A stretch of DNA of 30,094 bases from contig NZ_DAIRTR010000023.1 in the NCBI RefSeq assembly GCF_036803785.1, forward strand, positions 1-30,094, given 5' to 3'. Each line of letters opens with the position of its first letter. The stretch's first letter is position 1. The position numbers and the translations under genes are program-made. The DNA comes from Pelomicrobium sp036803785. Lineage in GTDB: Bacteria > Pseudomonadota > Gammaproteobacteria > Burkholderiales > UBA6910. Below, one piece after another: positions 8,080 to 16,177 of this stretch. Below the pieces are notes generated by a model. It had not been told where the DNA came from. It saw only the letters and a program-made list of their open reading frames with translations, and did no database searches.

Positions 8080-8559
8080 TCAGCGCTGGAACTTGGCCTT
8101 AAGCCGCTGCGCGATCAGGGGATGGACGAACTGGCTCACATCGCCCCCCAGTTGGGCGATCTCCCGCACGATGCTGGCGGAGATGAACATGTACTGTTCC
8201 GCTGGCGTCAGGAACACCGTTTCGACCTCGGGATTGATGCTGCGGTTCATCCCAGCCATCTGAAACTCGTATTCGAAGTCGGACACCGCCCGCAGTCCCC
8301 GCAGGATCAGCCGGGCACCCTGCTGGCGCATGAGGTCCATGAGTAGGCCACTGAACCCCACTACCGTGACGTTGGGATAGGAGGCAAGCACTTCCTGGGC
8401 CATGGCCACCCGCTCCTCTAGGCTGAAAAACGGCCGCTTGGCGCGGCTCTCGGCAATGGCGAGCACCACCTGGTCCCAAATGGCGCAAGCGCGCCGCACC
8501 AAGTCCTCGTGGCCTCGGGTGATGGGATCGAAGGTGCCGGGATAGACGAGCTTGTTCAT
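8080..8559 (-). CDS. coaD: pantetheine-phosphate adenylyltransferase
   Basis: Transfers AMP from ATP to 4'-phosphopantetheine, the penultimate step of coenzyme A synthesis, as a cytosolic hexamer. At 159 aa it is the normal size. The nucleotidyltransferase motif GTFDPITRGH is at residues 8–17 (TxGH catalytic His). The second ATP-contact motif, ISASIVREIA, lies near residues 127–136. I chose ATG 8559, which overlaps the rsmD stop as ATGA and gives MNKLVYPGTFDP. The reading frame is open further upstream, but only through rsmD. The rsmD–coaD pair is a classic coupled arrangement. Confidence 0.98.
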   Translation of the reverse strand: MNKLVYPGTFDPITRGHEDLVRRACAIWDQVVLAIAESRAKRPFFSLEERVAMAQEVLASYPNVTVVGFSGLLMDLMRQQGARLILRGLRAVSDFEYEFQMAGMNRSINPEVETVFLTPAEQYMFISASIVREIAQLGGDVSQFVHPLIAQRLKAKFQR

Positions 8560-9101
8560 GGGGAACCGCCTTGCCGCTTGAGCAGCCGGTAGCACACTTG
8601 GCCGGCCCGGTGTTGCCGCCAGACCTCCCATCCCTGCCCCGGATCGAAGGGCTCGGCGCTCTCCACGTACACGAGCGCACCGGGCGCAAGCCGCGCCGGC
8701 AAGAGGGGCAGAAGCCGCGTCCAGTACCTGCTCTTGTACGGGGGGTCGAGGAAAACCACGTCGAAACGACGGGCATCGCGCGCGAGGAATTCTATCCCAT
8801 CGCCCCGATGCAGTTCCACCTGGGTTGCTCCCAGGGCCACAGCGTTGGCTTTGAGCCCAGCGTAGGCCCGGCCGCTCGCCTCCACCATGACCACTTGGCT
8901 CGCGCCCCGGGAAGCTGCTTCGAAACCCAGGGCGCCGCTGCCGGCAAAGAGATCCAGGCAGAAGCGGCCCGTCAGGTCCTGGCCCAACCAGTTGAAGAGG
9001 GTTTCCCGCACCCGGTCGGGCGTCGGCCGCAGCCCGGGGGCCTGGGGGACGATGAGCAGGCGGCTGCGCCAGGCGCCGCCGATGATGCGCACACGGCCCA
9101 A
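8556..9101 (-). CDS. rsmD: 16S rRNA (guanine966-N2)-methyltransferase RsmD
   Basis: A SAM-dependent methyltransferase acting on G966 of 16S rRNA in the assembled small subunit. The 181-aa protein opens with VRIIGGAWRSRLL, typical of the family. The SAM-binding motif DLFAGSGALGFEA is at about residues 49–61. The catalytic DPPY tetrapeptide is near residues 117–120. The start is TTG 9101; no ATG is nearby, and the preceding M16 gene stops 8 bp before it. It overlaps coaD downstream. It is part of the M16–M16–rsmD–coaD–ferredoxin transcription unit. Confidence 0.96.
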   Translation of the reverse strand: MGRVRIIGGAWRSRLLIVPQAPGLRPTPDRVRETLFNWLGQDLTGRFCLDLFAGSGALGFEAASRGASQVVMVEASGRAYAGLKANAVALGATQVELHRGDGIEFLARDARRFDVVFLDPPYKSRYWTRLLPLLPARLAPGALVYVESAEPFDPGQGWEVWRQHRAGQVCYRLLKRQGGSP

Positions 9102-9109
9102 GGGGTGGA

Positions 9110-10453
9110 TCAGGGGCGTTTTCGTGAACTCTCCGGATCGGGCTCAGAAGCTCCCACCACCACGGTCACCATGCGCTCGACATCGATGCGACGCTTAAAT
9201 GCTTCCCGGATCTCGGGCAGGGTCACCGCCTCCACATTTTTTAGGAAATCGTCCAGGTAGGTGAGAGAAAGCCCATAAAAACCGATCACCGCCAGGTGGT
9301 CCAGGATCTTCCGGTTACTGTCGATGCGCAACGGAAAGGCCCCCACGATGTGCTGCTTGGCTCGCTTGAGCTCCTCCGCCGTCGGACCCTGGGCGATGAA
9401 ACGTTGGAGAGTCTCCCGCACCACTTGCAGAGCTTGCCCCGTCTGCTCCTTCTGGGTCTGCAGCCCGATCTGGAACGGTCCTCGGGCCTTGAGGGGAAGA
9501 AAGTAGCTATAGACGCTGTAGGCAAGCCCCCGCTTTTCCCGGACCTCCTGGTTCAGTCGGGACACGAAACCGCCACCGCCCAGGATGTAGTTGCCCACGT
9601 AGAGGGGGAAATAGTCCGGGTCGTTTCGGCTCACCCCCGGGTAACCCAGCAGGATATGACTTTGGGTGGCGGGATGGTTAATGCGCCGGATCTCACCCGA
9701 GGGCAAAGGCACCGGCGGTAACTCCAGCCCACTGTCACCCTCTGGCAATCCCTGCGTCAGGCGTTCGGCCAGGGCCTCGGCCTGTGCGCGGGAGAGATCC
9801 CCAATGATGGCTACTACGGCGGCGCCGCGCCGGTAGTGGGCCCGATAGTGGGCTTGCAGATCCTCCCGGGTGAGCGCAGTCACCGTGTCCACCTCTCCCG
9901 ACTCCCGCAAGGCGTAAGGGTGATCGCCGAAGACCAGCCGCGCAAACGTCCGCTCGGCGATGGTTTCCGGCTTGGTGTCCGCCTCCTTAAGCGCCGCCAC
10001 GACGCGGGCCTTCTCCCGTTCCAGCACTTCGGTAGGAAACGCCGGTTGCTGCAGGATCCGGGTCAAGAGATCGAAGGCCTGCTCCCGCTCCCGGGCGCTG
10101 GACAGGGTGCGCAGGGTGAACCCGGCGCGGTCCGGATCGAAGCGCCCCCCCAGTTGGGCGCCCACGTCGGCGAGCCGCGCCGAGATCTGGTTCTCGTCCA
10201 AACCGCCAGCGCCCAGGCTCATCAGCCGTTGGGTCATGGCGGCAAGCCCTGATCGGGAGGGCGTATCGGTGCTACTGCCGGCAGGGAAATCCACGCTCAC
10301 GTCGATGATGGGCAGGTCCCGGCTTTCCACGAAATACACCCGCGCCCCACCGGCCGTCTGCCAGTGCTGGATGGGAAGCCCTCCCAAGGCCAGGGACGGC
10401 GGGAGCAGGGTTGCCCCTAGGATGGCCAGGGCATGCAAGAGCCTATTCGCCAT
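9110..10453 (-). CDS. M16 peptidase homologue, non-catalytic subunit
   Basis: A 447-aa M16-family (insulinase/processing-peptidase-like) protein with an N-terminal signal (MANRLLHALAILGATLLPPSLALG), so periplasmic. Where catalytic members carry HxxEH it reads RSGLAAMTQRLM, so the zinc site is absent. It keeps the C-terminal-half R…Y element (REKRGLAYSVYSY) that contacts substrate in paired M16B enzymes. That makes it the probable partner of the catalytic subunit encoded upstream, in the manner of alpha/beta processing-peptidase heterodimers. ATG 10453 overlaps the end of the first M16 gene by 11 nt; an upstream in-frame start (10492) lies inside that gene. The substrate is unknown. Confidence 0.93.
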   Translation of the reverse strand: MANRLLHALAILGATLLPPSLALGGLPIQHWQTAGGARVYFVESRDLPIIDVSVDFPAGSSTDTPSRSGLAAMTQRLMSLGAGGLDENQISARLADVGAQLGGRFDPDRAGFTLRTLSSAREREQAFDLLTRILQQPAFPTEVLEREKARVVAALKEADTKPETIAERTFARLVFGDHPYALRESGEVDTVTALTREDLQAHYRAHYRRGAAVVAIIGDLSRAQAEALAERLTQGLPEGDSGLELPPVPLPSGEIRRINHPATQSHILLGYPGVSRNDPDYFPLYVGNYILGGGGFVSRLNQEVREKRGLAYSVYSYFLPLKARGPFQIGLQTQKEQTGQALQVVRETLQRFIAQGPTAEELKRAKQHIVGAFPLRIDSNRKILDHLAVIGFYGLSLTYLDDFLKNVEAVTLPEIREAFKRRIDVERMVTVVVGASEPDPESSRKRP

Positions 10454-11822
10454 GGCGCAACCCTTCGGGGGGACGGGCCGGGCGCGCCTCATCCAGAGGC
10501 TGGGGATCCAGGATCGCCACCGTGAGCCGGTCGTCCACCAAGTATTTCTTGGCCACCGCCTGCACCTGCTCGGCGGTCACCGCTTGCAACTTCTCGATCA
10601 GAACGTCCAAGTCCTGGTAAGACAAGCCCACCATCTCCAGCTGGCCAATCTGCATGGCCTGGGAGAACATGGAATCCCGGCTATAGACCCGGCTCGCCAC
10701 CACCTGGGCCTTTACCCGGTCGAGCTCCTCCTGGTCCACTCCCCGTTCTGCGATGCGTTGCACTTGCTCCCTCAGGGCCGCTTCCAACTCCGCCGCCGTG
10801 CGGCCTTCGCTGGGAGTGCCTTCCAGGAGAAAAAGGCTTGGTCCGCGGGCGAGGAGATCGTACTCGGCGCCGACCGATTGGGCGAGGCGGCTCTCCCGTA
10901 CCAGCTCCCGGTTGAGCCGGGCCGCCGAGTAGCCGTCCAGCACGCCCGCCAGCACTGCCAGGGCGTAGGGCTCCCAGTCGTTGCGCGCATCGCGCAACGG
11001 CTCTGCCTGGTAACCCATGAGGAGGTAGGGAAGCTTGGCCGGCGCTTTCACGGTCACGCGCCGCACGCCCCGCTGGGCCGGTTCCTGCTGGAGTTTACGC
11101 ACAGGAAGGGCCGTGGGCTTGTACTTGCCGTAATAGCGCTGCGCCAGCTTGAATACTTCCTCCGCCTTCACGTCCCCCACCACGACCAGGGTGGCGTTGT
11201 TAGGGGCGTACCAGCGGTGGTACCAGTCCCGCACGTCCCGGACGGTCATGGATTGCAGATCGCTCATCCAACCGATGACGGGGTGCCGGTAGGGGTGCAC
11301 CAGGAGGGAGACCGCCATGAGCTGCTCGAACAGCAGTGCTCGAGGCCGGTCCTCGGTGCGCCAGCGCCGCTCCTCCATGACCACCTTGATCTCTTTCTGG
11401 AACTCTTGCTCCGAGAGGGTGAGATTGCGCATGCGATCGGCCTCAAGCCGCGTGGCGAGCGGCAGCTTGGAAGCGTGCAGGATCTGGAAATAGGCCGTGT
11501 AGTCCCGGCTGGTGAAGGCGTTCTCCCGCCCTCCGGCGGCGGCGATCAGGCGGGAAAACTCCCCGGCCGGAACCTTCTGGGTGCCTTTGAACATCATGTG
11601 CTCCAGGACATGGGAGACGCCGGTCACCCCGTTCATTTCGTCCATACTGCCGACCCGGTACCAGAGCTGGGACACCACCACCGGCGCCCGGCGGTCCTCC
11701 TTGACGATGACTTTGAGTCCGTTGTCCAGGGTCTTGGCGTAGGGGTTGGCGAGCCCCGAAGGGGAAGCGGCCGCAACGACCCAGGCAATGAGCAACGCAA
11801 GGAAGGGCTTCGCTCGCTCCAT
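10443..11822 (-). CDS. M16 zinc metallopeptidase, catalytic subunit
   Basis: A 459-aa secreted M16 peptidase with signal peptide residues 1–25 (cleavage near GLA-NPY). The zinc motif HVLEH is at residues 71–75, and the third ligand Glu lies about 75 residues later in KVVMEER, as the HxxEHx(74–76)E signature requires. A second, degenerate M16 domain occupies the C-terminal half. ATG 11822 is preceded by AGGAACC, a usable ribosome-binding site. The open frame continues upstream, but only as the complement of ftsY. It is divergent from ftsY and first in the M16–M16–rsmD–coaD–fdx unit. It is probably a periplasmic processing or degrading protease; substrate unknown. Confidence 0.96.
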   Translation of the reverse strand: MERAKPFLALLIAWVVAAASPSGLANPYAKTLDNGLKVIVKEDRRAPVVVSQLWYRVGSMDEMNGVTGVSHVLEHMMFKGTQKVPAGEFSRLIAAAGGRENAFTSRDYTAYFQILHASKLPLATRLEADRMRNLTLSEQEFQKEIKVVMEERRWRTEDRPRALLFEQLMAVSLLVHPYRHPVIGWMSDLQSMTVRDVRDWYHRWYAPNNATLVVVGDVKAEEVFKLAQRYYGKYKPTALPVRKLQQEPAQRGVRRVTVKAPAKLPYLLMGYQAEPLRDARNDWEPYALAVLAGVLDGYSAARLNRELVRESRLAQSVGAEYDLLARGPSLFLLEGTPSEGRTAAELEAALREQVQRIAERGVDQEELDRVKAQVVASRVYSRDSMFSQAMQIGQLEMVGLSYQDLDVLIEKLQAVTAEQVQAVAKKYLVDDRLTVAILDPQPLDEARPARPPEGLRHGE

Positions 11823-11918
11823 GGTTCCTAGCCTAGCGGGGGGCAATTCAATAAAATGCCGCGTACGTCGCCGGCCGCGGCACTCATCATCAAAGTCTTT
11901 GTCAGACAGCCTACCAGA

Positions 11919-12878
11919 ATGCTTGGTTTCTTCAAAAATCGTGAGTCCCAGGACGCACCTCGGGAATCGGCGGGCTGGGCCGAGCGGCTGCGCTCCGGGC
12001 TCAAGCGCACCCGAGAGCAGCTGGGCCGGCGCCTCGCGGGCGTCTTCGGCGCGCACACCGCCATCGACGAGGCCCTCTACGAAGAGCTGGAGACGGTGCT
12101 GCTCAGCTCCGACGTGGGGGTGGCGGCCACCGCCCACCTCCTGGCAGCCCTGCGTCAGCGGGCCCGCAGCCACAGGCTTACCCAGGCCTCCGAGCTCAAA
12201 GAAGCGCTCAAGGAGGTCATGCTGGAGCTGCTCTGCCCTTTGGAGCGCCCTCTGGACGTCTCCTCCCACCGACCCTTCATCGTCATGCTGGTGGGAGTCA
12301 ACGGCGCGGGCAAAACCACCAGCATCGGCAAGCTCGCCCGCTACTACCAGAACGAGGGACGCTCGGTGCTCCTGGCCGCGGGCGATACCTTCCGGGCCGC
12401 GGCGCGGGAGCAGCTGGAGGCCTGGGGGGCGCGCAACAACGTGACGGTGGTGGCCCAGCGGGGTGGTGATCCTGCGGCGGTCATCTTTGACGCAGTGAGC
12501 GCCGCCAAGGCCCGCGCCGTCGACCTGGTGCTGGCCGACACCGCGGGGCGGCTCACCACCCAATCCCACTTGATGGAGGAGCTCAAGAAGGTCAAGCGCG
12601 TCATCGCCAAGGCGCAGCCCGGCGCGCCCCATGAAGTGCTGCTCGTGCTGGACGCCCACGTGGGCCAGAATGCCCTGGCGCAGGTCAAGGCCTTCGACGA
12701 CGCCTTGGGGGTGAGCGGGCTTCTTCTCACCAAGCTGGACGGAACGGCCAAGGGCGGCGCGGTGGCAGCGATTGCCCGAGAACGGCCGATCCCCTTACGC
12801 TTCGTCGGCGTGGGCGAAGGCATTGACGATCTGCGCCCCTTCGATGCCCGGCAGTTCGTGGAGGCCCTGTTCGATTGA
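11919..12878 (+). CDS. ftsY: signal recognition particle receptor FtsY
   Basis: SRP-type GTPase that docks ribosome–SRP complexes at the inner membrane. The product is 319 aa: a short amphipathic start (MLGFFKNR), then a helical N domain (about 20–105) and the NG GTPase. It lacks the long acidic A domain of the E. coli protein, as is common. G1 GVNGAGKTT is at about 126–134, the insertion-box region DTFRAAAREQL near 156–166, G3 DTAGR at 207–211 and G4 TKLD at 271–274, closing with GTAKGG. I prefer ATG 11919 over the upstream frame-mate at 11856 because it gives the family's usual 'M-x-GFF' start. The stop overlaps the ftsE start. Confidence 0.97.
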   Translation: MLGFFKNRESQDAPRESAGWAERLRSGLKRTREQLGRRLAGVFGAHTAIDEALYEELETVLLSSDVGVAATAHLLAALRQRARSHRLTQASELKEALKEVMLELLCPLERPLDVSSHRPFIVMLVGVNGAGKTTSIGKLARYYQNEGRSVLLAAGDTFRAAAREQLEAWGARNNVTVVAQRGGDPAAVIFDAVSAAKARAVDLVLADTAGRLTTQSHLMEELKKVKRVIAKAQPGAPHEVLLVLDAHVGQNALAQVKAFDDALGVSGLLLTKLDGTAKGGAVAAIARERPIPLRFVGVGEGIDDLRPFDARQFVEALFD

Positions 12879-13534
12879 GCTTGATCGCCTTCAGCCGCGT
12901 GTGCAAACGCTATCCCGGCGGCTACGAGGCGCTCAAGGATGTGACCCTAGCCGTCGCCCCCGGGGAGCTGGTCTACGTGACGGGCCATTCCGGCGCCGGC
13001 AAGAGCACCCTCCTGAAGCTCGCCGCCGCCATCGAGCGCCCCACCAGCGGCAGCATCATCGTGAATGGCCAAAACCTGGCGCACCTGCGACGCAGCGCCC
13101 TTCCCTACCTGCGGCGCCACCTGGGGCTGGTGTTCCAGGACCAGAAGCTGCTCTTCGACCGCAGCGTGTTCGACAACGTGATGCTACCTCTGGAGGTGAG
13201 CGGCTTTGATCGCCGGGAAGCGGTACGCCGGGTCCGGGCTGCCCTGGACAAGGTGGGGTTGCTCTCCAAGGAAAAAGCTCGCCCCATCACCCTTTCCGGG
13301 GGAGAGCAACAGCGCCTGGCCATCGCCCGCGCGGTGGTCGGCCGGCCCTCCATCCTGATCGCCGATGAGCCCACGGGCAATCTGGATCCGGAAAGTGCCC
13401 GGGACATTCTGGGGGTGTTCGCCGCCTTCCACCAAGTGGGGGTCACCGTGTTGCTGGCCACCCACGATGAGGGGATCCTGGGTGCTCATCCCGGACGGGT
13501 GATCACCCTGAAACAGGGGGCGCTGGTCTCGTGA
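12875..13534 (+). CDS. ftsE: cell division ATP-binding protein FtsE
   Basis: ABC ATPase of the FtsEX complex, which controls periplasmic peptidoglycan hydrolases at the septum instead of transporting a solute. It has 219 aa. Walker A GHSGAGKST is at 37–45, a Q-loop in LVFQDQKLL, the signature LSGGEQQR at 140–147 and Walker B ILIADEP at 160–166. The divisome-type N-terminus is IAFSRVCKRYPGGYEAL. The start is TTG 12875, overlapping the ftsY stop (TTGA); no ATG fits. It overlaps ftsX by 4 nt at its own end, so FtsY, FtsE and FtsX are almost certainly translated from one message. Confidence 0.97.
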   Translation: MSLIAFSRVCKRYPGGYEALKDVTLAVAPGELVYVTGHSGAGKSTLLKLAAAIERPTSGSIIVNGQNLAHLRRSALPYLRRHLGLVFQDQKLLFDRSVFDNVMLPLEVSGFDRREAVRRVRAALDKVGLLSKEKARPITLSGGEQQRLAIARAVVGRPSILIADEPTGNLDPESARDILGVFAAFHQVGVTVLLATHDEGILGAHPGRVITLKQGALVS

Positions 13535-14442
13535 TCCGTTGGATGGGGCAGCACGCCCGGGTGTTTTTGCGCACCCTGGTCCGGCTCATGGCCCAGCCAG
13601 TGGCGACGGCCCTCAACGCCCTGGTGATCGGCGTCGCCTTGACCCTGCCGGCGGCAGGCTATGTCTTGCTCGACAACCTGGCCACGGCCGCCCAGGGGAT
13701 CGCCACCCGCCCCCAGCTAAGCCTGTTCCTGCGCCTGGATGCCGACGCCCAGGCAGTGGCGCAGATCCAGGCTCGGCTCAAGGCCCATTCCTCCGTCGCC
13801 GCCGTGCACTTCGTGCCGAAGGCGGCAGCCCTTGAGCAGCTCGCCGAGCGCATCGGTGTGCCGGAGCTCGCCTCGGCCCTGGACGGCAACCCCCTGCCCG
13901 ACGCTTTCGTGGTGGACGCACGGGCGGACCTCTCCGCCCCCGGCCTGGAACGGCTGCGGGAAGAGATGGCCGGTTGGCCGGCGGTGGACCATGTCCAGCT
14001 CGACTCCGCTTGGGCCCGCCGACTAGACGCCATGCTGCAGCTGGGCAGGACCGGGATCGCCGTGCTCGGTGCCCTGCTGGGCATCGCCTTGGTACTGGCT
14101 TCCTTCAACACCATTCGACTCCAGATCCTCACCCAACGGGAGGAAATCGAAGTGTCCAAGCTGATCGGGGCAACGGACGGTTTCATCCGCCGGCCCTTCC
14201 TCTACTATGGGGCCCTGCTGGGCCTCTTGGGCGGGGGAATTGCCTGCGGTATCGTGGAAGCCTGTCTGCGGCTGCTGGAAACCCCCGTGGAGGAGCTTGC
14301 TCAGCTCTATGGCGCCCCCTTCCGCCTAGCCCCCCTGGGGTGGCGGGAAGGCTTCGCCCTGGTCGGCCTTTCGGCCGCCCTGGGCTGGCTCGGGGCGATC
14401 CTGTCCGTCACCCGACACCTGCGGCAGATCGAACCTCGCTAA
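13531..14442 (+). CDS. ftsX: cell division protein FtsX
   Basis: Integral membrane partner of FtsE. The 303-aa protein shows the family layout. It has a cytoplasmic N-terminus with RTLVRLMAQPVATALN and a first helix near 28–50, then a periplasmic domain (about 55–165) that binds hydrolase activators. Three further helices follow near 170–192, 222–245 and 273–293. The segment LQILTQREEIEVSKLIGATDGFIRRPF between helices 2 and 3 is the conserved FtsX loop. The start is GTG 13531 in a GTGA overlap with the ftsE stop. Downstream come 115 bp containing the rpoH control region. Confidence 0.96.
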   Translation: MIRWMGQHARVFLRTLVRLMAQPVATALNALVIGVALTLPAAGYVLLDNLATAAQGIATRPQLSLFLRLDADAQAVAQIQARLKAHSSVAAVHFVPKAAALEQLAERIGVPELASALDGNPLPDAFVVDARADLSAPGLERLREEMAGWPAVDHVQLDSAWARRLDAMLQLGRTGIAVLGALLGIALVLASFNTIRLQILTQREEIEVSKLIGATDGFIRRPFLYYGALLGLLGGGIACGIVEACLRLLETPVEELAQLYGAPFRLAPLGWREGFALVGLSAALGWLGAILSVTRHLRQIEPR

Positions 14443-14501
14443 GACCAACCCTCTAATTTTTATTGGCTTCGGTTGGGATCTGCAGGAACTTTGACGCTTG
14501 C

Positions 14502-14526
14502 TAGCACTCTCAAGCGGTGAGTGCTA
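14502..14526. promoter_or_regulatory. CIRCE operator (HrcA-binding site) upstream of rpoH
   Basis: Perfect inverted repeat TAGCACTC, nine-base spacer, GAGTGCTA. This matches the CIRCE consensus (TTAGCACTC-N9-GAGTGCTAA) except for the outermost base of each arm. The right arm overlaps the −10-like element of rpoH, so bound HrcA would block initiation. Arm sequence, arm length and spacer length all agree, making chance occurrence at this position very unlikely. Confidence 0.9.
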
Positions 14527-14532
14527 TAAAAT
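14525..14532 (+). promoter_or_regulatory. −10-like element of rpoH
   Basis: TATAAAAT, with the start codon 26 bp downstream of its end. A good TTGACG lies at 14491–14496, but 28 bp upstream, too far for normal sigma-70 spacing, so the −35 is weak or a different sigma factor is used. Transcription from here leaves a leader of only about 20 nt. Confidence 0.5.
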
Positions 14533-14557
14533 AGTCGGGCTAGAGAAGGGAGGATCT

Positions 14558-15427
14558 ATGACCCAATCCATGGCGCTTCCCATTCCCGTCCCCACCGCGG
14601 TCGGGAGCTTAGAAGCCTACATCCAGACGGTCAACCGGTTCCCGGTGCTCACCCAGGAGGAAGAAATCCGGCTCGCCCGCAAGTTCCGCGACGAAGGCGA
14701 CCTGGAAGCCGCCCGGCAACTGGTCCTTTCTCATCTCCGGGTGGTGGTGGCCATCGTCCGGGGCTATCTGGGCTATGGCCTGCCCCAGGCGGACCTCATC
14801 CAGGAAGGCAACATCGGGCTGATGAAGGCGGTGAAGCGTTTCGACCCAGACCGAGGTGTTCGGCTGGTCTCCTTTGCCGTGCACTGGATCCGGGCCGAGA
14901 TCCACGAGTTCATCTTGCGCAACTGGCGTCTGGTCAAGGTGGCCACCACCAAGGCCCAGCGTAAGCTGTTTTTCAACCTGCGCAGCCTGAAGCAGGACTT
15001 GGGCCCCATGAACCGGGCCGAGGTCCAGGACGTGGCCCGGCGCTTGGGCGTCAAGCCGGCCGAGGTGGTGGAGATGGAAACCCGCCTTTCAGGTCAAGAC
15101 GTGGCCTTGGAGGCTTCTCCGGACGAGCCAGATGAGGGCGTTCAGCCGCCCATCGCCTACCTGACCGATGGGTCGGAAGAGCCAGCCGCCCTGCTGGAGG
15201 CCCGGGAAGTGGAACAACTGCGGCACGAAGGCCTGCAAAAGGCCCTCTCCACCCTGGACGAGCGCAGCCGCCGCATCATCGAGGCCCGCTGGCTGCGGGA
15301 GAAGGACCCCGCCACCCTCCACGAGCTCGCCGCCGAACTCAAGGTCTCCGCTGAGCGGGTGCGCCAGATCGAACAAAAGGCGATGGAGAAGATGCGGCGC
15401 GTGATCAGCGCCACGGCCAGCGCCTGA
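14558..15427 (+). CDS. rpoH: RNA polymerase sigma-32 (heat-shock) factor
   Basis: The alternative sigma factor for chaperone and protease genes. The product is 289 aa, a usual RpoH length. Region 2 includes LIQEGNIGLMKAVKRFDPDRGVRLVSFA and the HWIRAEIHEF segment. The RpoH box QRKLFFNLR, specific to this sigma class and used in DnaK/FtsH-dependent control, is at about residues 132–140. Region 4 ends with the helix-turn-helix AAELKVSAERVRQIEQKAMEKM. I chose ATG 14558, preceded by the very strong site AAGGGAGGA; a frame-mate at 14498 lies inside the operator region. It has its own promoter and terminator, so it is monocistronic. The CIRCE site points to HrcA repression. The short leader leaves little room for an E. 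coli-like RNA thermometer. Confidence 0.98.
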   Translation: MTQSMALPIPVPTAVGSLEAYIQTVNRFPVLTQEEEIRLARKFRDEGDLEAARQLVLSHLRVVVAIVRGYLGYGLPQADLIQEGNIGLMKAVKRFDPDRGVRLVSFAVHWIRAEIHEFILRNWRLVKVATTKAQRKLFFNLRSLKQDLGPMNRAEVQDVARRLGVKPAEVVEMETRLSGQDVALEASPDEPDEGVQPPIAYLTDGSEEPAALLEAREVEQLRHEGLQKALSTLDERSRRIIEARWLREKDPATLHELAAELKVSAERVRQIEQKAMEKMRRVISATASA

Positions 15428-15451
15428 TCGCAGGGCAGGGGCAGTGTTCGA

Positions 15452-15482
15452 GAAACGCCGCGTGAAGCGGCGTTTCTTTTTT
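15452..15482 (+). terminator. intrinsic terminator of rpoH
   Basis: Ten-base-pair perfect stem (GAAACGCCGC / GCGGCGTTTC), five-base loop GTGAA, then six T. It lies 25 bp after the rpoH stop. There is no T-run on the opposite strand, so it acts mainly on rpoH. Confidence 0.92.
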
Positions 15483-15562
15483 CCCGGCTCTGCCCCTCTA
15501 CCTGACGCAAGCTCGCGCATGCCCCTTAGCCTGATGGGGGCCTCCTCCTGTGAATGCCCGGT

Positions 15563-16177
15563 TCAGCCCGTTTGCGACAGCAGCAACCTCAAGTCGTGGG
15601 CCAGCACCTCAGGCCCCTGGCCGTGACTGACGTAAAGCCGGAGCCGGCCCTGGGGATCAAAGACGAAAATACCGGCCGTATGGTCCATGGTATAGCTGTC
15701 CGGAGCCTGGCCCGGCACTTTTTGGTAAAACACCTTGAACGACCGGGCTGCCTCGGCAATCGCTGCCGGATCACCGGTAAGCCCCAAGAAATCGGGGTGG
15801 AAGGCGGGTACGTAGCGGGCGAGCACCTCGGGGGTATCCCGCTCGGGATCCACCGTGATGAACAGGCCTTGGACCCGTCGGGCCTGATCCTCAGGCAATT
15901 GCTTCAGGGCCAGGGCGATCTGGGCTAAGGCGGTCGGGCATACGTCGGGACAATGAGTGAAGCCGAAGAACACGACCACCGCCCGGCCGCGGAAGTCTTC
16001 CAGGGTGCGGGGCGTTCCCGTATGGTCCACCAGCCGAAAGGCAGGCCGCATCTCGGCGCCGGTCACGTCGACGGACTTGAACGCGGGAGGGCGGGTACCG
16101 GAGTCGCAGCCCGCCAGCAGCAATGCTGCGCCTGCAGCCAGCCCAAAGAAGCGAAGGAGCTGGCCCAGCGCGCCCAT
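15563..16177 (-). CDS. SCO1/SenC copper chaperone for cytochrome oxidase
   Basis: Membrane-attached thioredoxin-fold protein that delivers copper to, or reduces, the CuA site of CoxB. It has 204 aa. The lipoprotein signal ends LLAGC (Cys24). The copper motif CPDVC is at 76–80, and the third ligand His166 sits in YTMDHTAGIF. The TVDPERDTPEVL stretch is the usual Sco signature. ATG 16177 shares one base with the heme O synthase stop (TGATG). The same frame is open upstream through the next gene, but that is not coding. It is last in the SURF1–thioredoxin-like–cyoE–sco unit. Confidence 0.96.
   Translation of the reverse strand: MGALGQLLRFFGLAAGAALLLAGCDSGTRPPAFKSVDVTGAEMRPAFRLVDHTGTPRTLEDFRGRAVVVFFGFTHCPDVCPTALAQIALALKQLPEDQARRVQGLFITVDPERDTPEVLARYVPAFHPDFLGLTGDPAAIAEAARSFKVFYQKVPGQAPDSYTMDHTAGIFVFDPQGRLRLYVSHGQGPEVLAHDLRLLLSQTG

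Noticed and set aside
9960..11831. 623-codon open frame on plus opposite both M16 genes
   Set aside because: Low-complexity His/Gly/Leu-rich translation complementary to clear M16 coding; no independent support.
10443..12659. 738-codon frame extending the first M16 peptidase into the ftsY region
   Set aside because: The extra part is the complement of ftsY; a signal peptide and ribosome-binding site mark the real start at 11822.
14445..14476. CCAACC…GGTTGG pair around TTTTTATT after ftsX as a terminator
   Set aside because: 20-base loop, T-rich stretch inside the loop and not after the stem; not terminator geometry.
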